This document shows positions 23,909 through 34,371 of a stretch of 64,000 nucleotides of DNA, in pieces. The DNA is from Chionoecetes opilio. Its lineage: Eukaryota > Arthropoda > Malacostraca > Decapoda > Majidae. Below the pieces are notes generated by a model that did not search any database, was not told where the DNA came from, and saw nothing but the letters and a program-made list of their open reading frames with translations. Made by a program: the position numbers and the translations under genes. Positions within the stretch are counted from its first letter, which is position 1. Every line of letters starts with the position of its first letter. The stretch covers positions 38,338 to 102,337 of the forward strand of contig JACEEZ010002726.1 of the NCBI GenBank assembly GCA_016584305.1. The letters run 5' to 3'.

Positions 23909-24789
23909 NNNNNNNNNNNNNNNNNNNNNNNNNNNNNNNNNNNNNNNNNNNNNNNNNNNNNNNNNNNNNNNNNNNNNNNNNNNNNNNNNNNNNNNNNNNN
24001 NNNNNNNNNNNNNNNNNNNNNNNNNNNNNNNNNNNNNNNNNNNNNNNNNNNNNNNNNNNNNNNNNNNNNNNNNNNNNNNNNNNNNNNNNNNNNNNNNNNN
24101 NNNNNNNNNNNNNNNNNNNNNNNNNNNNNNNNNNNNNNNNNNNNNNNNNNNNNNNNNNNNNNNNNNNNNNNNNNNNNNNNNNNNNNNNNNNNNNNNNNNN
24201 NNNNNNNNNNNNNNNNNNNNNNNNNNNNNNNNNNNNNNNNNNNNNNNNNNNNNNNNNNNNNNNNNNNNNNNNNNNNNNNNNNNNNNNNNNNNNNNNNNNN
24301 NNNNNNNNNNNNNNNNNNNNNNNNNNNNNNNNNNNNNNNNNNNNNNNNNNNNNNNNNNNNNNNNNNNNNNNNNNNNNNNNNNNNNNNNNNNNNNNNNNNN
24401 NNNNNNNNNNNNNNNNNNNNNNNNNNNNNNNNNNNNNNNNNNNNNNNNNNNNNNNNNNNNNNNNNNNNNNNNNNNNNNNNNNNNNNNNNNNNNNNNNNNN
24501 NNNNNNNNNNNNNNNNNNNNNNNNNNNNNNNNNNNNNNNNNNNNNNNNNNNNNNNNNNNNNNNNNNNNNNNNNNNNNNNNNNNNNNNNNNNNNNNNNNNN
24601 NNNNNNNNNNNNNNNNNNNNNNNNNNNNNNNNNNNNNNNNNNNNNNNNNNNNNNNNNNNNNNNNNNNNNNNNNNNNNNNNNNNNNNNNNNNNNNNNNNNN
24701 NNNNNNNNNNNNNNNNNNNNNNNNNNNNNNNNNNNNNNNNNNNNNNNNNNNNNNNNNNNNNNNNNNNNNNNNNNNNNNNNNNNNNNNNN
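23909..24789. other. Assembly gap (881 N)
   Basis: A run of N. Frames that run across it are meaningless. Confidence 0.99.
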
Positions 24790-25012
24790 CACTGTAAATA
24801 GAACTACAAGAACCGACTTATGAAACTTCGACATTATTTATTTCGTTGATAGATAACCCATAGTAACCCACCTTAAATTACGAGGGAAGATAGAGACGAG
24901 AGAAATGAGCCAGGGTAGTTGACATGAAGTAAAATATACTAGCTACGTATTCGAGTGAACGTTTAGATCCATGACTCTTCGAGGGGATGGGCTAGGGTCT
25001 CTTGGATGAGCT
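24790..25012. other. Gap-edge sequence duplicating 25013-25110
   Basis: 24796-24890 repeats 25014-25110 (AATAGAACTACAAGAACCGA ...) but lacks single bases at many positions. This looks like an uncorrected contig end that overlaps its neighbour rather than a biological tandem repeat. Confidence 0.6.
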
Positions 25013-25104
25013 GAAATAGAACTACAAGAACCGACTTTATTGAAACTTCTGACATTTATTTTTTTCGTTTGGATAGGTATAACCCATAGGTAACCCACCA
25101 TAAA

Positions 25105-25275
<171 letters not shown>

Positions 25276-25636
25276 ATAATTTTAGTTATAGTTATGTATC
25301 AGCAGAGCTATCCCACTTTGGAGCCGCATCGCGATCTTATCTTATTCATGTGATTTCTATTCTTCTCTGTTTTATCTTTAATCATCTATTCATTCCAAAT
25401 CCGTCTACTCTAACTTATATCATCATCGCATCGTTGTGAGAGGTATAAATCTTATTATGATCGAAGACATTTGAGGGAAATGCTAGACTTGCAAGGTAAC
25501 ACAGGACCGGTATTACCAAAGCGATCATAGTTAAGAACGTATATCATAGATGGACAAAATGGCCCATTTTAGTCACAACTGGCTGGCGAATATCATAAAT
25601 TGGGGGGGGGACTATCACAAACCGCGCGGGAGGCTA

Positions 25637-27835
25637 TAGTCCAGTCAAAATACGGTTTGACCCTGAACAAATTCCAAGAAAGCGTTTTATTGTTGTTTTT
25701 TGGTAGTATTACATGTAGGGAAAAACATACTAAAAGTTTACCAAAATATGGTTACCACAAAGGGTCCAAATGTGACGTCAAAGAATATGGCCGCCAAAGC
25801 TATAAAATGTTAAGGGGATCGACTCCCCCCCCAAAAAAAATTCTTTATTATTAAACCTACATCTTTGAAACTTGGTACATATATAAAACAAGTAAAAAAA
25901 ATAGGGGTCGTCTTTTGGGAAAATTTTGATTTGACGCATAGAAAACGAGTTAGCGAAAGAAAACGTGATTTTAGGGGGGTCCCCCCAAAGACTACTCCTC
26001 CGTCAATATCAGTCGGAGAGAGTCGGTAGAGGTGTCATTCGAAAGAGGAATAAAGCCGCTAGGACGTCAAGGGCGATTTTGTTTTATTTTCTAATTAGAT
26101 CAAAAATTATAGCCCCTCAAAAATAAAAATAAAATAAAAAATGAAAATTTTCATTTTTTTTCATTTTTTTACTTTGAGGGACTATTTGAGGGACTATACA
26201 CCTATACATTATATGTGGGGAACAACATACTAAAAGTTTACCAAAAATTGATCACCACAAAGGTCCTAACTATGACGTCATAAGACGATGACAGCCATCG
26301 CACTAAAAATAACCACTATTTCCTTATTTCAAAGCTGTAGCTGTAGGTTACAGAAGAGTTTACATTTTTTATACTATATATGTTGATATAACAATTTTTA
26401 TACAAAGTTTTATACTAACTACACGGACAGGCGAGGTCATGACGTCATCAATGACGTCATGACATACATGTACATTTCTAAAAATTATAGAATACACAGT
26501 GCATTTTAAGACCTACTTCATCACTGAATAACCGTGTCAGTTTAATAGTCTCTATTTTCATCATCAGACACTGCTTCCTCACTCATATTGTCACAATGCC
26601 CTTCTTGACATGGTCCCCATACCCGTGAACAGATAAGTCCGTGTGTTTTGCAAGTGCACCGAAGTGTACTACAACCACGAGAACAATTGCAGTGAATTAT
26701 TTTCAGAAGTTTTTCTGGCGCAGGTGAAGTATCCATCATCACTGGAACTAGACTGTTGTTCTGCAATTCCCATCCCCATTCAGTAGTGTCCATGGCCTCA
26801 CCATTGTCCATCCAAAGCATCACTTGGAGGTAACTCCGAAGGGCATGATACTTCGTTGCAGAGGAGGTCGGTGGCAGTCGTTCAGGTGTAATAAAGCTTT
26901 TGGCTGAACCAACTTTTCGGCAGAGACTAGAATACCTCATTGCAGACAGATTGTCTCCAGGTTTGCCCCCGAACAATGCCACCATCGCTTTACACCCAGC
27001 GTCTTCAATCTCAGCTATGTTTTTCTTAGGTGTGGTAAACATCTTAGCACAGCTATTGAAGACAGAGTCTCCCTTCAAAACCTTGTGTAGAGCGAGTTTT
27101 TTTCCGATTCCAAAAACCGCGGAAGTGGTATCGCATCCCGTGAATGCATGCAGGAACAGAAGACTGCTGCAGACATCGTTTCCAAGCAACTTCTTCATAA
27201 CCTTAATGTCGTATACTGTTGCAGGACTCCCTTTATCCGAGTAGAAATAAAGCTTGTTGCCATCGCTGGTTGACGCGTGATGAAGTAACACCAATAGATC
27301 TGCATCTTCGCCAATGAGACTAGTCCTTTTGTTGGATGACATTGACACTGCTGCCTTAACAATCTCCACATCTGCATCCCCCTCTGATTGTATTACGTTG
27401 CAACCTCTGTCCTTCATGCGTTGTGAAATCAGATTGATAAGAGACTGTTTGTTCTCCACATTAGAAAGGAAATCCTCCTTTTTCCCGACAAATTTCGTTC
27501 CTTCCGCAATGTTCACTTTGTTACTTGTTCGATTTTTGCGCCGTCTCTGATGGGTAATGTCCTTAGTGTTTGGTCCTCCAATGTAACCATCAAATACTAT
27601 CGTAGCCTTACCATAGTGCTTTACTGTGAAAGATGCATAGTCGTCAGCGATTGAACAATATGCTTTGGCGGCCATATTCTTTGACGTCACATTTGGACCC
27701 TTTGTGGTAACCATATTTTGGTAAACTTTTAGTATGTTTTTCCCTACATGTAATACTACCAAAAAAAACAATAAAACGCTTTCTTGGAATTTGTTCAGGG
27801 TAAAGGGTTTTTTTTTTCGTATTTTGACTGGACTA
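25637..27835 (-). mobile_element. TIR transposon encoding FEN/XPG-like nuclease, copy 1 (Academ-like)
   Basis: Inverted ends start TAGTCCAGTCAAAATACG and extend about 170 bp (25637-25815 and 27663-27835). The trinucleotide CTA is duplicated at 25634-25636 and 27836-27838. The - strand encodes a nuclease-like protein. Comparison with copy 2 shows that the region upstream of IADDYASF is deleted here, so the coding region joins directly to the terminal repeat. Academ elements are described with 3-4 bp target duplications and an XPG-like nuclease, so this is the best guess. The subterminal part carries several TGACGTCA sites. Confidence 0.7.
26542..27675 (-). CDS. Transposon-encoded FEN1/XPG-like nuclease with C-terminal CXC-like Cys-rich motif
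   Basis: From the first in-element Met (MAAKAYCSIADDYASF) the frame gives about 377 residues. Motifs in order are ATIVFDGY (an acidic residue of a PIN-like fold), EGDADVEIVKAA, GEDADLLVLLHH, FLHAFTGCDTTSAVFGIGKK (acidic site followed by a helix-hairpin-like GIGKK), and near the end CNCSRGCSTLRCTCKTHGLICS with further Cys residues. The spacing of acidic motifs resembles the XPG-I region and H3TH of flap nucleases; this is by eye. The open frame continues upstream to 28212, but that extension translates the terminal repeat and flanking DNA. The true N-terminus is deleted in this copy. No DDE triad was recognised. Confidence 0.7.
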   Translation of the reverse strand: MAAKAYCSIADDYASFTVKHYGKATIVFDGYIGGPNTKDITHQRRRKNRTSNKVNIAEGTKFVGKKEDFLSNVENKQSLINLISQRMKDRGCNVIQSEGDADVEIVKAAVSMSSNKRTSLIGEDADLLVLLHHASTSDGNKLYFYSDKGSPATVYDIKVMKKLLGNDVCSSLLFLHAFTGCDTTSAVFGIGKKLALHKVLKGDSVFNSCAKMFTTPKKNIAEIEDAGCKAMVALFGGKPGDNLSAMRYSSLCRKVGSAKSFITPERLPPTSSATKYHALRSYLQVMLWMDNGEAMDTTEWGWELQNNSLVPVMMDTSPAPEKLLKIIHCNCSRGCSTLRCTCKTHGLICSRVWGPCQEGHCDNMSEEAVSDDENRDY

Positions 27836-27839
27836 CTAA

Positions 27840-28220
27840 GAGTTGGTTCACCGAGTTCTAGCGTGACTATGATAACGGCCCCGCGACTATGATAAACTTT
27901 CCAGCTGTCAACAGGGCCGAGACACAACAACAGCCTCAGTGAAGGAATATTCGCCCACATAGGGATGTGTTGAGTGAGCTGAGTGATGCACAGCTGATTA
28001 GGAAATACCGGGTAGACCGTGTGAGGGCTAAGAGTGGGTTCACCGAGTTCTAGCGCGACTATGATAACGGCCCCGCGATTATGATAAACTTTCCTTCTGT
28101 CAACAGGGCCGAAACACAATAACAGCCTCAGTGAAGGAATATTCGCCCACATAGGGACGTGTTGAGTGAGCTGAGTGATGCACAGCTGATTAGGAAATAC
28201 CGAGTAGACCATGTGAAGGC
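27840..28220. repeat. Tandem duplication of about 187 bp
   Basis: The segment AGAGTTGGTTCACCGAGTTC ... through TAGGAAATACCGGGTAGACC is followed by a second copy starting near 28028 with few differences. On the - strand it gives a repeated reading (FPNQLCITQLTQH, MWANIPSLRLLLC) fused to the nuclease frame. Confidence 0.85.
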
Positions 28221-28676
28221 ATATTGTTCCTCACCAACTTTGTACAAACAGCTTTTAGATCGAACACATCGCCATCTGTCCCGTCATCACGTCATCGCAA
28301 CTCTGTCCCGTGTTTACAAGATACTGCTCAACGGTACATCTATATGCCTTATTTTCGGGAATGAATTACTACATTACTCTCTGTGTCACTGCCCTAAACA
28401 TGTTATAAACATAAGGGAAGAAGTATCAATCCATAAAACGTGGTCAAAGGATGAATTTACTGATTATATAACCATTTTAAAGAAACAATGACGCTATATT
28501 TAGCAGACGCCTATAATAGAAAATTGTGCTAGATTCCAAACTTATGATAAATGGCGTATGATAAAAATTTATGATATTCAAGAGTAATGATACATTTCTG
28601 TCATAGCTATGATTAAGTTTTGGTAATACCGGTCGGATCTGCGATGCTATGATAAGACAGGGGGGGGGGGGGGGGT

Positions 28677-28820
28677 ATAATGAAAGCCGGTAAACGTTTT
28701 CACATAAGAACATAATAATATGCCTGCAAATGACCAGCAAGTCCTGATTGCCTGATACCATCTCTCATCAACATCCATGAATCTATAGAACCATTTGTTA
28801 CACCTATTTGTCAGACATGT
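28677..28820. other. Poly-G tract and flank
   Basis: A run of about 18 G near 28660, then unique sequence. No gene is seen. Confidence 0.35.
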
Positions 28821-29034
28821 TTTATCCCCTTGAGGCCCAGAGCGTAATTTCCGTTGTACTTTGGGTATACCATAAGACGATTTTAATTAATATAAGCAAT
28901 ATTTTATAGATATGACCTGTTTAGTATCCTTGTCCACTACCTAATTTGGTATGTTAACGTATACTTTTCAAAATTTCATGGTTAAAAACAGACCATTTTA
29001 TATTAATGGAAAGATCTGGGCGTGAAGGGGTTAA
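28821..29034 (-). mobile_element. TTAA-flanked MITE, copy c
   Basis: Left end TTAT (mutated TTAA) CCCCTTGAGGCCCAGA; right end GGGCGTGAAGGGGTTAA. Same family as 5093-5306. Confidence 0.78.
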
Positions 29035-29493
29035 TGCCTAAACCCATCCCATGCATCCACCACCTTGACTGTGTCGGACTATGTCTTTCTTAGATATTTA
29101 TATGTCTGTGCCTTGAACCCATTGACAGCAGCTTTATAGCATGTTTATTAATTTTTCTTGTATCATACTTAACTATATTAGGCAGTGTAGTGTAAGGCTA
29201 AGAATAGAAAAAAAAGGAAGGAAGATAAGTCAACAGGCGCTATAGGTATTGATATAGGTATAGCTGTAAATATACTATAGTCAACATACGCTCCAATGTA
29301 ATGTAAAAAAAAAGAAGAAAAAAAAAAGTGACAGTTGGAGCTTCATTGATAACCAGTGAGATGGGAGTGTCTCGTAATTACCGATAGTCCATACAATGGT
29401 GTGTATGGGGCTATTGTGGTGACGATAAGGGCTGCCTCTTGTATGCCTGGTGTGGATGTACTATATACTGCACTGTACAGTATAGTGGTTTGG
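29035..29493. other. No recognisable feature
   Basis: AT-rich sequence with A-rich runs (about 29305). No gene. Confidence 0.4.
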
Positions 29494-29505
29494 GAAGGTG
29501 AACAT

Positions 29506-31649
29506 CAATCAATCATTGGGGGCATTCGCCGGGGGGCCCGTCGCCTCGCCCACCCTACGACGCCACTCCCAGGGGTCACCACGCGCGAGTTCCCATGCAG
29601 GCTCCTTTCCCATACCAAGCAGCTCTCGACAAGAAATATCAACTTGCCCCAGCCACGAGCCTTGTGGGCGCCCCCTTGGCCTCCTCCACGCCGGATTGTT
29701 TCTTACAGATACAACCCGATGAGAAGGATCGGTTTCAGGGTAGCGTGCCACATGCCCATATAGCCCAAGTTGGCGCTGACGGACTATGCAGGTAATAGGC
29801 CTCGATTCAGTCTCACGGTGCAATCGCTGATTTGACACGTAATCATCCCAGCGATACCCCATGATTCTGCGAAGACACTTATTACCAAAGGCATTGATTC
29901 GTCTCTTCAAGTCACTATTTAGTGTCCATGTCTCACAACCATAGAGTAAGACAGGGATCACAAGCGACTTGAAGATCCGGATCTTTGTCCTCCTGCACAG
30001 GTACCGACAACACCAAATACTCCCGCTGAGCGAGTCCATAACACCGTGGGCTATGCCAATCCGCCGTAAGACTTCTTGACGTGACCCGCCGTCATTATGG
30101 ACTGCGCTACCAAGGTATGTAAAACTTTCCAAGATCTCAATGTCCTCGCCACACGCATGAACAGACTGTACTGCTTCATCTAGTAAGTCTCCAAACACCT
30201 GGACCTTGGTCTTGAGCCAGGAGACCTCAAGTCCCAAAGGCTTTGCCTCCTCATGCAGCGCCTCGAGAGCCATCATCAGGACCTCCAGCGACTCAGCAAA
30301 GATTACTGCATCATCGGCAAAAACAAGATCAGTGATCTTGGTGTTGCCGACGGATGCTCCACAATCACTTTGATCTACAACCTTGTCCAATACCCAGTCC
30401 ATACAAGCGTTGAAAAGTGATGGGGCAAGGACGCACCCTTGCCTCACTCCTGTATTCACAGGAAAGAAGCTGGATACACCTGCCCCACACTTCACAGCAC
30501 TCTCAGTCCCAGAATACAGACCAGCTATCAAACCAATAGTCCTTGCAGGAATCCCTCGAAGTCGCAGAAGATCCCAGAGTGACTCACGATGCACTGAGTC
30601 AAACGCCTTCTTGAGATCAACATAGGCTGCAAGCATCCCCTGTTGAAACTCACGTCGGCGTTCCACCAGGACACGAAGCGCTAGGATACGGTCCGTTGTT
30701 GACTTACCAGGCGTGAACCCAGACTGCTGAGGTCTCTGATGCTTCACCAGATGACTGCGAATCCGTGTCAGCAATAGATGGGCAAGCACCTTGCCTGGTA
30801 CGCTGAGCAGTGTAATACCGCGGTAATTGTTGCAGTCCTGACGGTCCCCTTTCCCTTTCCAGATAGGGACGACCAGCCCCCTTTTCCAGTCAGGAGAAAT
30901 GGTACCTGATTGCCACACGGTAGTTAGGACAGCATGCAACCCGCGGATCATGGCCTCACCCCAGCTTTGAGGAGCTCCGCACTGATATTACAAACACCAG
31001 CTGCCTTTCCACCCCTCAACTTTGCTACAGCCTCTCTGACTTCGTCAAGAGAGGGTGCGGTTTCGTCAATGGGAGGATCGGCATCCACTGCCTGTAACCC
31101 AGTGGTGTGAAGCTGCTCAGTTAGAGGGTCCACCGTGAACAACTGCCCAAAGTACTCAGCCCAACGAGCCATCTGCCCATCCATATCCGACACGAGGCGC
31201 CCATCTGCTGTTCGAATAGCACTCGCTCGAGAAGGAGACTTGGAACGGAGCTTCTTCAGGGCTCGGTAGGCGGGTCGGAGGTCATTAGCGTTCAAATGAC
31301 CCTCGACATCCTCAGCGAGACTCCTGACATACCTCTCCTTGTCTCTCCCCAGTAGGGTTCTAGTCCGGCGTGACAGAGCCCTGTGCTGGTCCTGGTTCCC
31401 AGCCAGCCTGGCAGCGCGACTCTCCTCGATTTTCTCCAGCGTCTCCGTCGAGACAAAACCACGCCTTGACCTCGGGCGCTCCCCAATACACTCCTTGGCA
31501 GTCTGTAGAGTTTCACGTTTGAAGGTATCCCACAGTTCTACAGGGTCCCCGAGAGCACCGAGCACATCAAACCGATTTGAGACTGCCACCGCATACTCAT
31601 GAGCACATGTCAAGTCCTTCAGTTTCTCAAGATGAAACACAGTAAAGGT
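29506..31649 (-). mobile_element. 5'-truncated RTE-like non-LTR retrotransposon
   Basis: It is flanked by the 12-bp direct repeat GAAGGTGAACAT (29494-29505 and 31650-31661), which fits a target duplication. The 3' end (left side) finishes in a short (ATTG)n tail overlapping the stop codon, typical of RTE-type LINEs. The apurinic endonuclease domain is missing because of 5' truncation. Only the linker and reverse transcriptase region remain, in two frames that overlap by four bases. Confidence 0.88.
29509..30951 (-). pseudogene. LINE ORF, reverse transcriptase and C-terminal part
   Basis: 480 codons with canonical RT motifs in order: WKRGLVVPIWKGKGDRQDCN, QQSGFTPGKSTTDRI, YVDLKKAFDSVH, TGVRQGCVLAPSLFN, FADDAVIF (catalytic Asp pair), TYLGSAVHNDGG, and the C-terminal LYGCETWTLNSDLKRR. 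Fragments of this class are often annotated in crustaceans as craniofacial development protein 2-like. It would be an active polymerase core if expressed, but the element lacks its endonuclease. Confidence 0.92.
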
Positions 31650-31661
31650 GAAGGTGAACAT
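30948..31661 (-). pseudogene. LINE ORF, linker and start of reverse transcriptase
   Basis: Reads from the truncation point through ELWDTFKRETLQTAKECIGE to LRGGKAAGVCNISAELLKAG, where the frame leaves the conserved path and stops. The continuation (EAMIRGLHAVL) lies in the next frame. One missing G in a short G run at about 30965 would join them. It is part of the retrotransposon at 29506-31649. Confidence 0.85.
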
Positions 31662-32401
31662 AGTAATATTTAATTAGTTATTGTGGGCATTACGCTGTCT
31701 CCTCCCTCTCCACGACCTAGGCACTGCTGCTCCACTGGTCACGGGATTTCTGAGTATGTTTGCATGAAGTCTCCCCGATCACAGATTTACATTCCTCCAC
31801 TACAATCGGAAAATCCTCATCTGGACATGGCAATTTTCATGGTTTCAATCTATCTGTTTTTCTCTCCATGGCCGAACTTTGTCTCCACTCGCGGTCTTGT
31901 TGCAGTGACTATAGCCAAGTTCTATCCCTCTTCTGTCCACCTCACTAGTAATAACAATAATAACTTAACCATGATCCTTGCTTTGTCATCACTTTTAAAT
32001 GTAATCTGTGGACTATTATACTGTGTCTTATTCGGCCTCACTCCATCTCCATCATCCTATAATATAATGATTTGTGATGGATTTTCTAGATTTTGTTTCA
32101 AGGCCATGGCAGCAAGGTTCTGTTTTTGCCAGTGGGACAAAAAAGACACCACAACAAAGAAACGCTGTGGATTGTCGCGTGATGTTATTAGTATGTATCA
32201 TGGTAACATCACATACGTATAGGAAGCGAAGGCAGAAGGATTGAGGTCCAACTTTTCTCCTGTGGCTCAGTTCGAATCATGGAGTGTGCAAAAACAAATA
32301 CGAACATTTTCTAGAAACACATTAAATTTTCCTTTTATTTCATCGTCCTGCCATGACAAGAGTGATGGAATGCATAAGGGTTTGTGCATACAGTCTACCC
32401 T
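31662..32401. other. Unrecognised 179-codon open frame region
   Basis: A + strand frame at 31683-32222 (MGITLSPPSPRPRHC...) has no recognised domain, signal or coding bias by eye. It begins just outside the LINE. It is treated as probably non-coding. Confidence 0.3.
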
Positions 32402-32615
32402 TTAACCCCTTCACGCCCAGATCTTTCCTTTGCTATAAAAAATTGTGTTGTTTGCCATAAAATAGTTAACGAAAAGAAACTTAACATACCAAATTAGTTA
32501 GTCGACACGGATACTAAACACGTCATATCTATTGAATATTGCTTATATTCACTAAAAATAGTCTAATGGTAGCCAAATTACAATGGAAATTACGTTCTGG
32601 GTCTCAAGGGGTTAA
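32402..32615 (+). mobile_element. TTAA-flanked MITE, copy d
   Basis: TTAACCCCTTCACGCCCAGA on the left; TCTGGGTCTCAAGGGGTTAA on the right. 214 bp. Confidence 0.82.
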
Positions 32616-33001
32616 AGATGCTGTGCCAACGCAACGCAATCGCAAGCAGCATCTTTATCGTATACAACACATAGCTTTATAGCACATTAGGGTCTCAGAG
32701 GCTACAATGAAGTCAGGTGATGTGAAGTACCTGGCAATGGTGTGACATAATAATTTTGTAACCATTATCTTTTATCGGTATCTTTTATCTCTCTTCTGTA
32801 TCTGTGGTGGGCCATTTGGATACGATAAGTTAACCTCCATACGACTGTAAATCTGACTGTAAGAGGCGGGAAAGGGCGCAAGAAAAGGGAGAGGAGAGAG
32901 AGACTGCAAAATAAGGAGAAAGAAAGTGAGACACGAATGATAACTTAAATGAATGAGTGAGTGAGAGCAGCTATAAGTAGTATTGACACGATAGTCCTAG
33001 T
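32616..33001. other. No recognisable feature
   Basis: Unique sequence with a short purine tract (about 32865-32935). Confidence 0.4.
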
Positions 33002-33580
33002 CAGTCGTGGGCAGGTGCGCCGCAAATTACGCCGCTGCGCCGCTGCGCCGGTGGCGCACCTGAAAAACCGGCGGCGCAGCGGCGCCGGCGCGAATTCTCA
33101 AAAAACCGGCACAACGGCGAGCGGGGCAAGTCAAAAATCCGAGCCGCTGTCCGCGCCGCTGCCCAGCTTTAGTACAAGTACTTGGAGCCTAACATGGAGG
33201 ACAAGGGTGAGGAGGAGGACATTGAGTAGAAGGATGAGTAGAGACAGAAACTCAGACTCAGTGGGCGGGGTCAATCTGGCTAAATTTACCGCCGGCCGAG
33301 CAATATAGCTCACGGGCCATAGTTTAATCTTTAATGAGAATATAGGTAACTGTGATGCCTATTATAAGTTGTATTTTCAATAAAATTACTTTTTTATAGC
33401 CTAAAACAGTTTTTTTGGGGGCTAAATAGGTAGAAACTTTGGCACTGCACACAGTTTTTGTATAGGCATACTTAATTAATAGCGGCGCGCGGCGCAGCGG
33501 CGCGGGCGCAGGTGGGCATCGCCGCCGGCGCAGGGGCGCGGGCGCAAGTACCAAAATTCAGCGGCGCGCCCACATTTGGA
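33002..33580. mobile_element. hAT-like candidate with GGCGCAGCGGCGC arrays
   Basis: The left end CAGTCGTGGGCAGGTGCGCC and the right end (complement CAAATGTGGGCGCGCCGC) are related. Near-identical octamers GTCCTAGT (32994-33001) and TTCCTAGT (33581-33588) flank it. GC-rich GGCGCAGCGGCGC-like arrays fill both ends around an AT-rich centre. The ends are less precise than those of the other two hAT-like elements. Confidence 0.55.
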
Positions 33581-33741
33581 TTCCTAGTATAGTTCCAGCG
33601 GTTACAAATGTTTGGGATTTAAAAAAAAAAAACATTTTCAACAAAAGTTCAGTGAAGTACAGAACCCATTCCAAACTAATGCAACATAATTATATACTTG
33701 TTATTACCCAAGCACCGGATACCAAGCCTTGTCCCTTCATA

Positions 33742-33956
33742 TTAACCCCTTCACACCCAGATTTTTCCTTTGCCATATGTATAAAATCTTCAGTTATTAG
33801 CCATAAAATTACGAACAGTGACTTGATATACCAAATTAGCTAGTGGACAAGGATACTAAACAGTTCATATCTACATAATATTGCTTATATTCATTGAAAT
33901 CGTCTAATGGTAGTCAAGTTACAATATAAATTACGTTCTGGGCCTCAAGGGGTTAA
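33742..33956 (+). mobile_element. TTAA-flanked MITE, copy e
   Basis: TTAACCCCTTCACACCCAGA on the left; CTGGGCCTCAAGGGGTTAA on the right. 215 bp, more diverged inside. Confidence 0.8.
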
Positions 33957-34371
33957 TAAGTTGAGCCTTCTTTCCCCAATCGCCCTGTCTTTTTCTTTTT
34001 TGGAGTATTTTCAACATTCTTCTGATGTGCCACAAACATTTCACCAGAAACTTTAAGCCGGTGGTTCTTTATGCTTTCAGACCATGTTTGAATATTGGTG
34101 AATGGTGATGGTTATACCTCAATCTAAACATATGTTCCTATGACGATATACATGATGTACGCCTCTTCTCAAATTCAACATTCTTTTACAGATGTATGAC
34201 AAACAGATGGGTTGATTTCTGAGCCGTATATTAGCCAGTTCATCAGTCAGATTGTAATTACCTAAACTAAATCGCTGTCCTAACGGAGATAACATGAATA
34301 AGTAGCAGAGCTTTATACTCTGTTGTACAGCATAACTATTGCCTATATACGTGGTTTGGAAGCTTCCTAAT
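33957..34371. other. No recognisable gene
   Basis: Unique sequence. The 149-codon - strand frame at 34119-34568 overlaps the SINE and has no motif. Confidence 0.4.

Larger units (their letters stand above)
25505..28634. mobile_element. Outer element with GACCGGTATTACCAAA ends
   Basis: GACCGGTATTACCAAA at 25505 faces its inverted form (TTTTGGTAATACCGGTC) ending at 28634. Beyond the ends, TATCATA/TATGATA motifs recur on both sides. The interior includes a tandem duplication (27840-28220) and the nuclease transposon (25637-27835) inserted into it. No target duplication was recognised. Confidence 0.5.

Noticed and set aside
23874..24834. Frames of over 300 codons
   Set aside because: They cross the N gap and consist of undefined residues.
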